Positions 39,661 through 40,000 of a stretch of DNA of 40,000 nucleotides are shown here, one piece after another. The notes beneath the pieces are model-generated. The model saw only the letters and a list, made by a program, of their open reading frames with translations, did no database searches and was not told the origin of the DNA. The stretch covers positions 1 through 40,000 of the forward strand of contig ONZJ01000002.1 in assembly GCA_900313005.1 (NCBI GenBank), given 5' to 3'. The stretch comes from Rhodobacteraceae bacterium EL129. Lineage in GTDB: Bacteria > Pseudomonadota > Alphaproteobacteria > Rhodobacterales > Rhodobacteraceae. The translations under genes were made by a program, and so were the position numbers. Each line of letters begins with the position of its first letter. Position 1 is the first letter of the stretch.

Positions 39661-39767
39661 TTGTTACAATCTTCCAAACTGATCGTGAGCCGAGTTGTTT
39701 TGCGCATCGGGTTCCCACAGTCTAGGTCCATCCTGAATGTGGATGAGTTTTAAGGGAGCCCTTGCAT

Positions 39768-40000
39768 ATGGCCTATCGCTGGACAAATACGTTGAAAGAC
39801 CGGGATGTCACGGATGAAAACCTGTGGCTGAACCGCCGCCAGTTGATAGCAGGTGCAGGCGCTGGTTTGGGTTTGGCCGCGATGGGCCGCCCTGTCCAAG
39901 CGATGGAGCTTGAGCCGAACTCTTGGGAAGATATCACCAACTACAACAACTATTATGAATTTGGCACCGGGAAGGAAGACCCGGCCGCCAATGCGCATAC
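39768..40000 (+). CDS. msrP: protein-methionine-sulfoxide reductase catalytic subunit, 5' part
   Basis: The first 77 codons of a gene cut by the right edge. The N-terminus has a twin-arginine signal (LNRRQLIAGAGAGLGLAAMG, R23 R24), so it is exported folded by Tat. It continues ITNYNNYYEFGTGKEDPAANA, the molybdopterin-enzyme MsrP (YedY) N-terminal segment. MsrP repairs methionine sulfoxide on periplasmic proteins, with electrons from a membrane heme protein (MsrQ). AAGGGAG (39752-39758) lies 9 nt before the ATG. Any msrQ would be beyond the edge. Confidence 0.92.
   Translation, partial: MAYRWTNTLKDRDVTDENLWLNRRQLIAGAGAGLGLAAMGRPVQAMELEPNSWEDITNYNNYYEFGTGKEDPAANAH

Noticed and set aside
1..40000. 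CRISPR arrays, insertion sequences, integrases, phage genes and rRNA
   Set aside because: I looked for direct repeats with regular spacers, transposase motifs and rRNA-like stretches and saw none.

Overview
The window is about 40 kb of moderately GC-rich, densely coding bacterial DNA. It looks like the chromosome of a marine alphaproteobacterium of the Roseobacter group (Rhodobacteraceae). The grounds are gene content and style: a LivGHMJF-type uptake operon with two CoA-ligases, a DinB with an N-terminal zinc ribbon, an L36 without zinc-binding cysteines beside tRNA-Val, a Tat-dependent MsrP, and many ATGA-coupled genes with TTG/GTG starts. I saw no insertion sequence, phage gene, CRISPR array or rRNA, so this reads as core chromosome with one accessory-looking glycan cluster near the right end.

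Regions. 1-1.85 kb: minus-strand pair of a small exported Cys-motif protein and a PepSY transmembrane protein, probably part of a metal-uptake operon running off the left edge. 2.05-4.8 kb: a large cysteine-type, multi-FeS formate dehydrogenase alpha subunit with no partner subunits beside it. 4.9-8.8 kb: a DUF1330 protein, two divergently controlled LysR regulators, a small secreted protein and a Rieske oxygenase. 8.9-12.06 kb: minus-strand, translationally coupled operon of a DsbA/HCCA-isomerase-like protein, a PAS hybrid histidine kinase and an OmpR-type response regulator. 12.27-21.6 kb: one long operon for import and CoA activation of an unidentified, probably carboxylic, substrate: acyl-CoA ligase, secreted protein, a 29-codon mini-ORF, LivG-like ATPase, LivH-like permease, a tiny membrane protein, LivM-like permease, binding protein, LivF-like ATPase and a phenylacetate-CoA-ligase-like protein. 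21.6-24.3 kb: minus-strand D-amino-acid-dehydrogenase-like flavoprotein and a DUF3179 protein.

24.5-29.5 kb is housekeeping: rpmJ, tRNA-Val(GAC), N-formylglutamate amidohydrolase, dinB, a Nudix hydrolase, pyrF, and three small proteins that look like paralogues of one another. 29.7-32.3 kb is clpB behind a good candidate RpoH promoter. 32.66-37.4 kb is a cell-surface glycan-type cluster: an esterase-glycosyltransferase fusion, a sulfotransferase-like protein, a GT32-like glycosyltransferase and a methyltransferase. 37.5-40 kb: a membrane-anchored glutamate-synthase-type FMN protein, a HAD phosphatase, and the start of msrP cut by the right edge.

The parts most worth following are the esterase-GT2 fusion with its sulfo-/glyco-/methyl-transferase neighbours, the tandem trio of small paralogues beside clpB, and the mini-genes built into the uptake operon. 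Many starts given here are internal to the longest open frame; they were chosen from Shine-Dalgarno sites, signal peptides, family alignment from memory, or stop/start overlaps.
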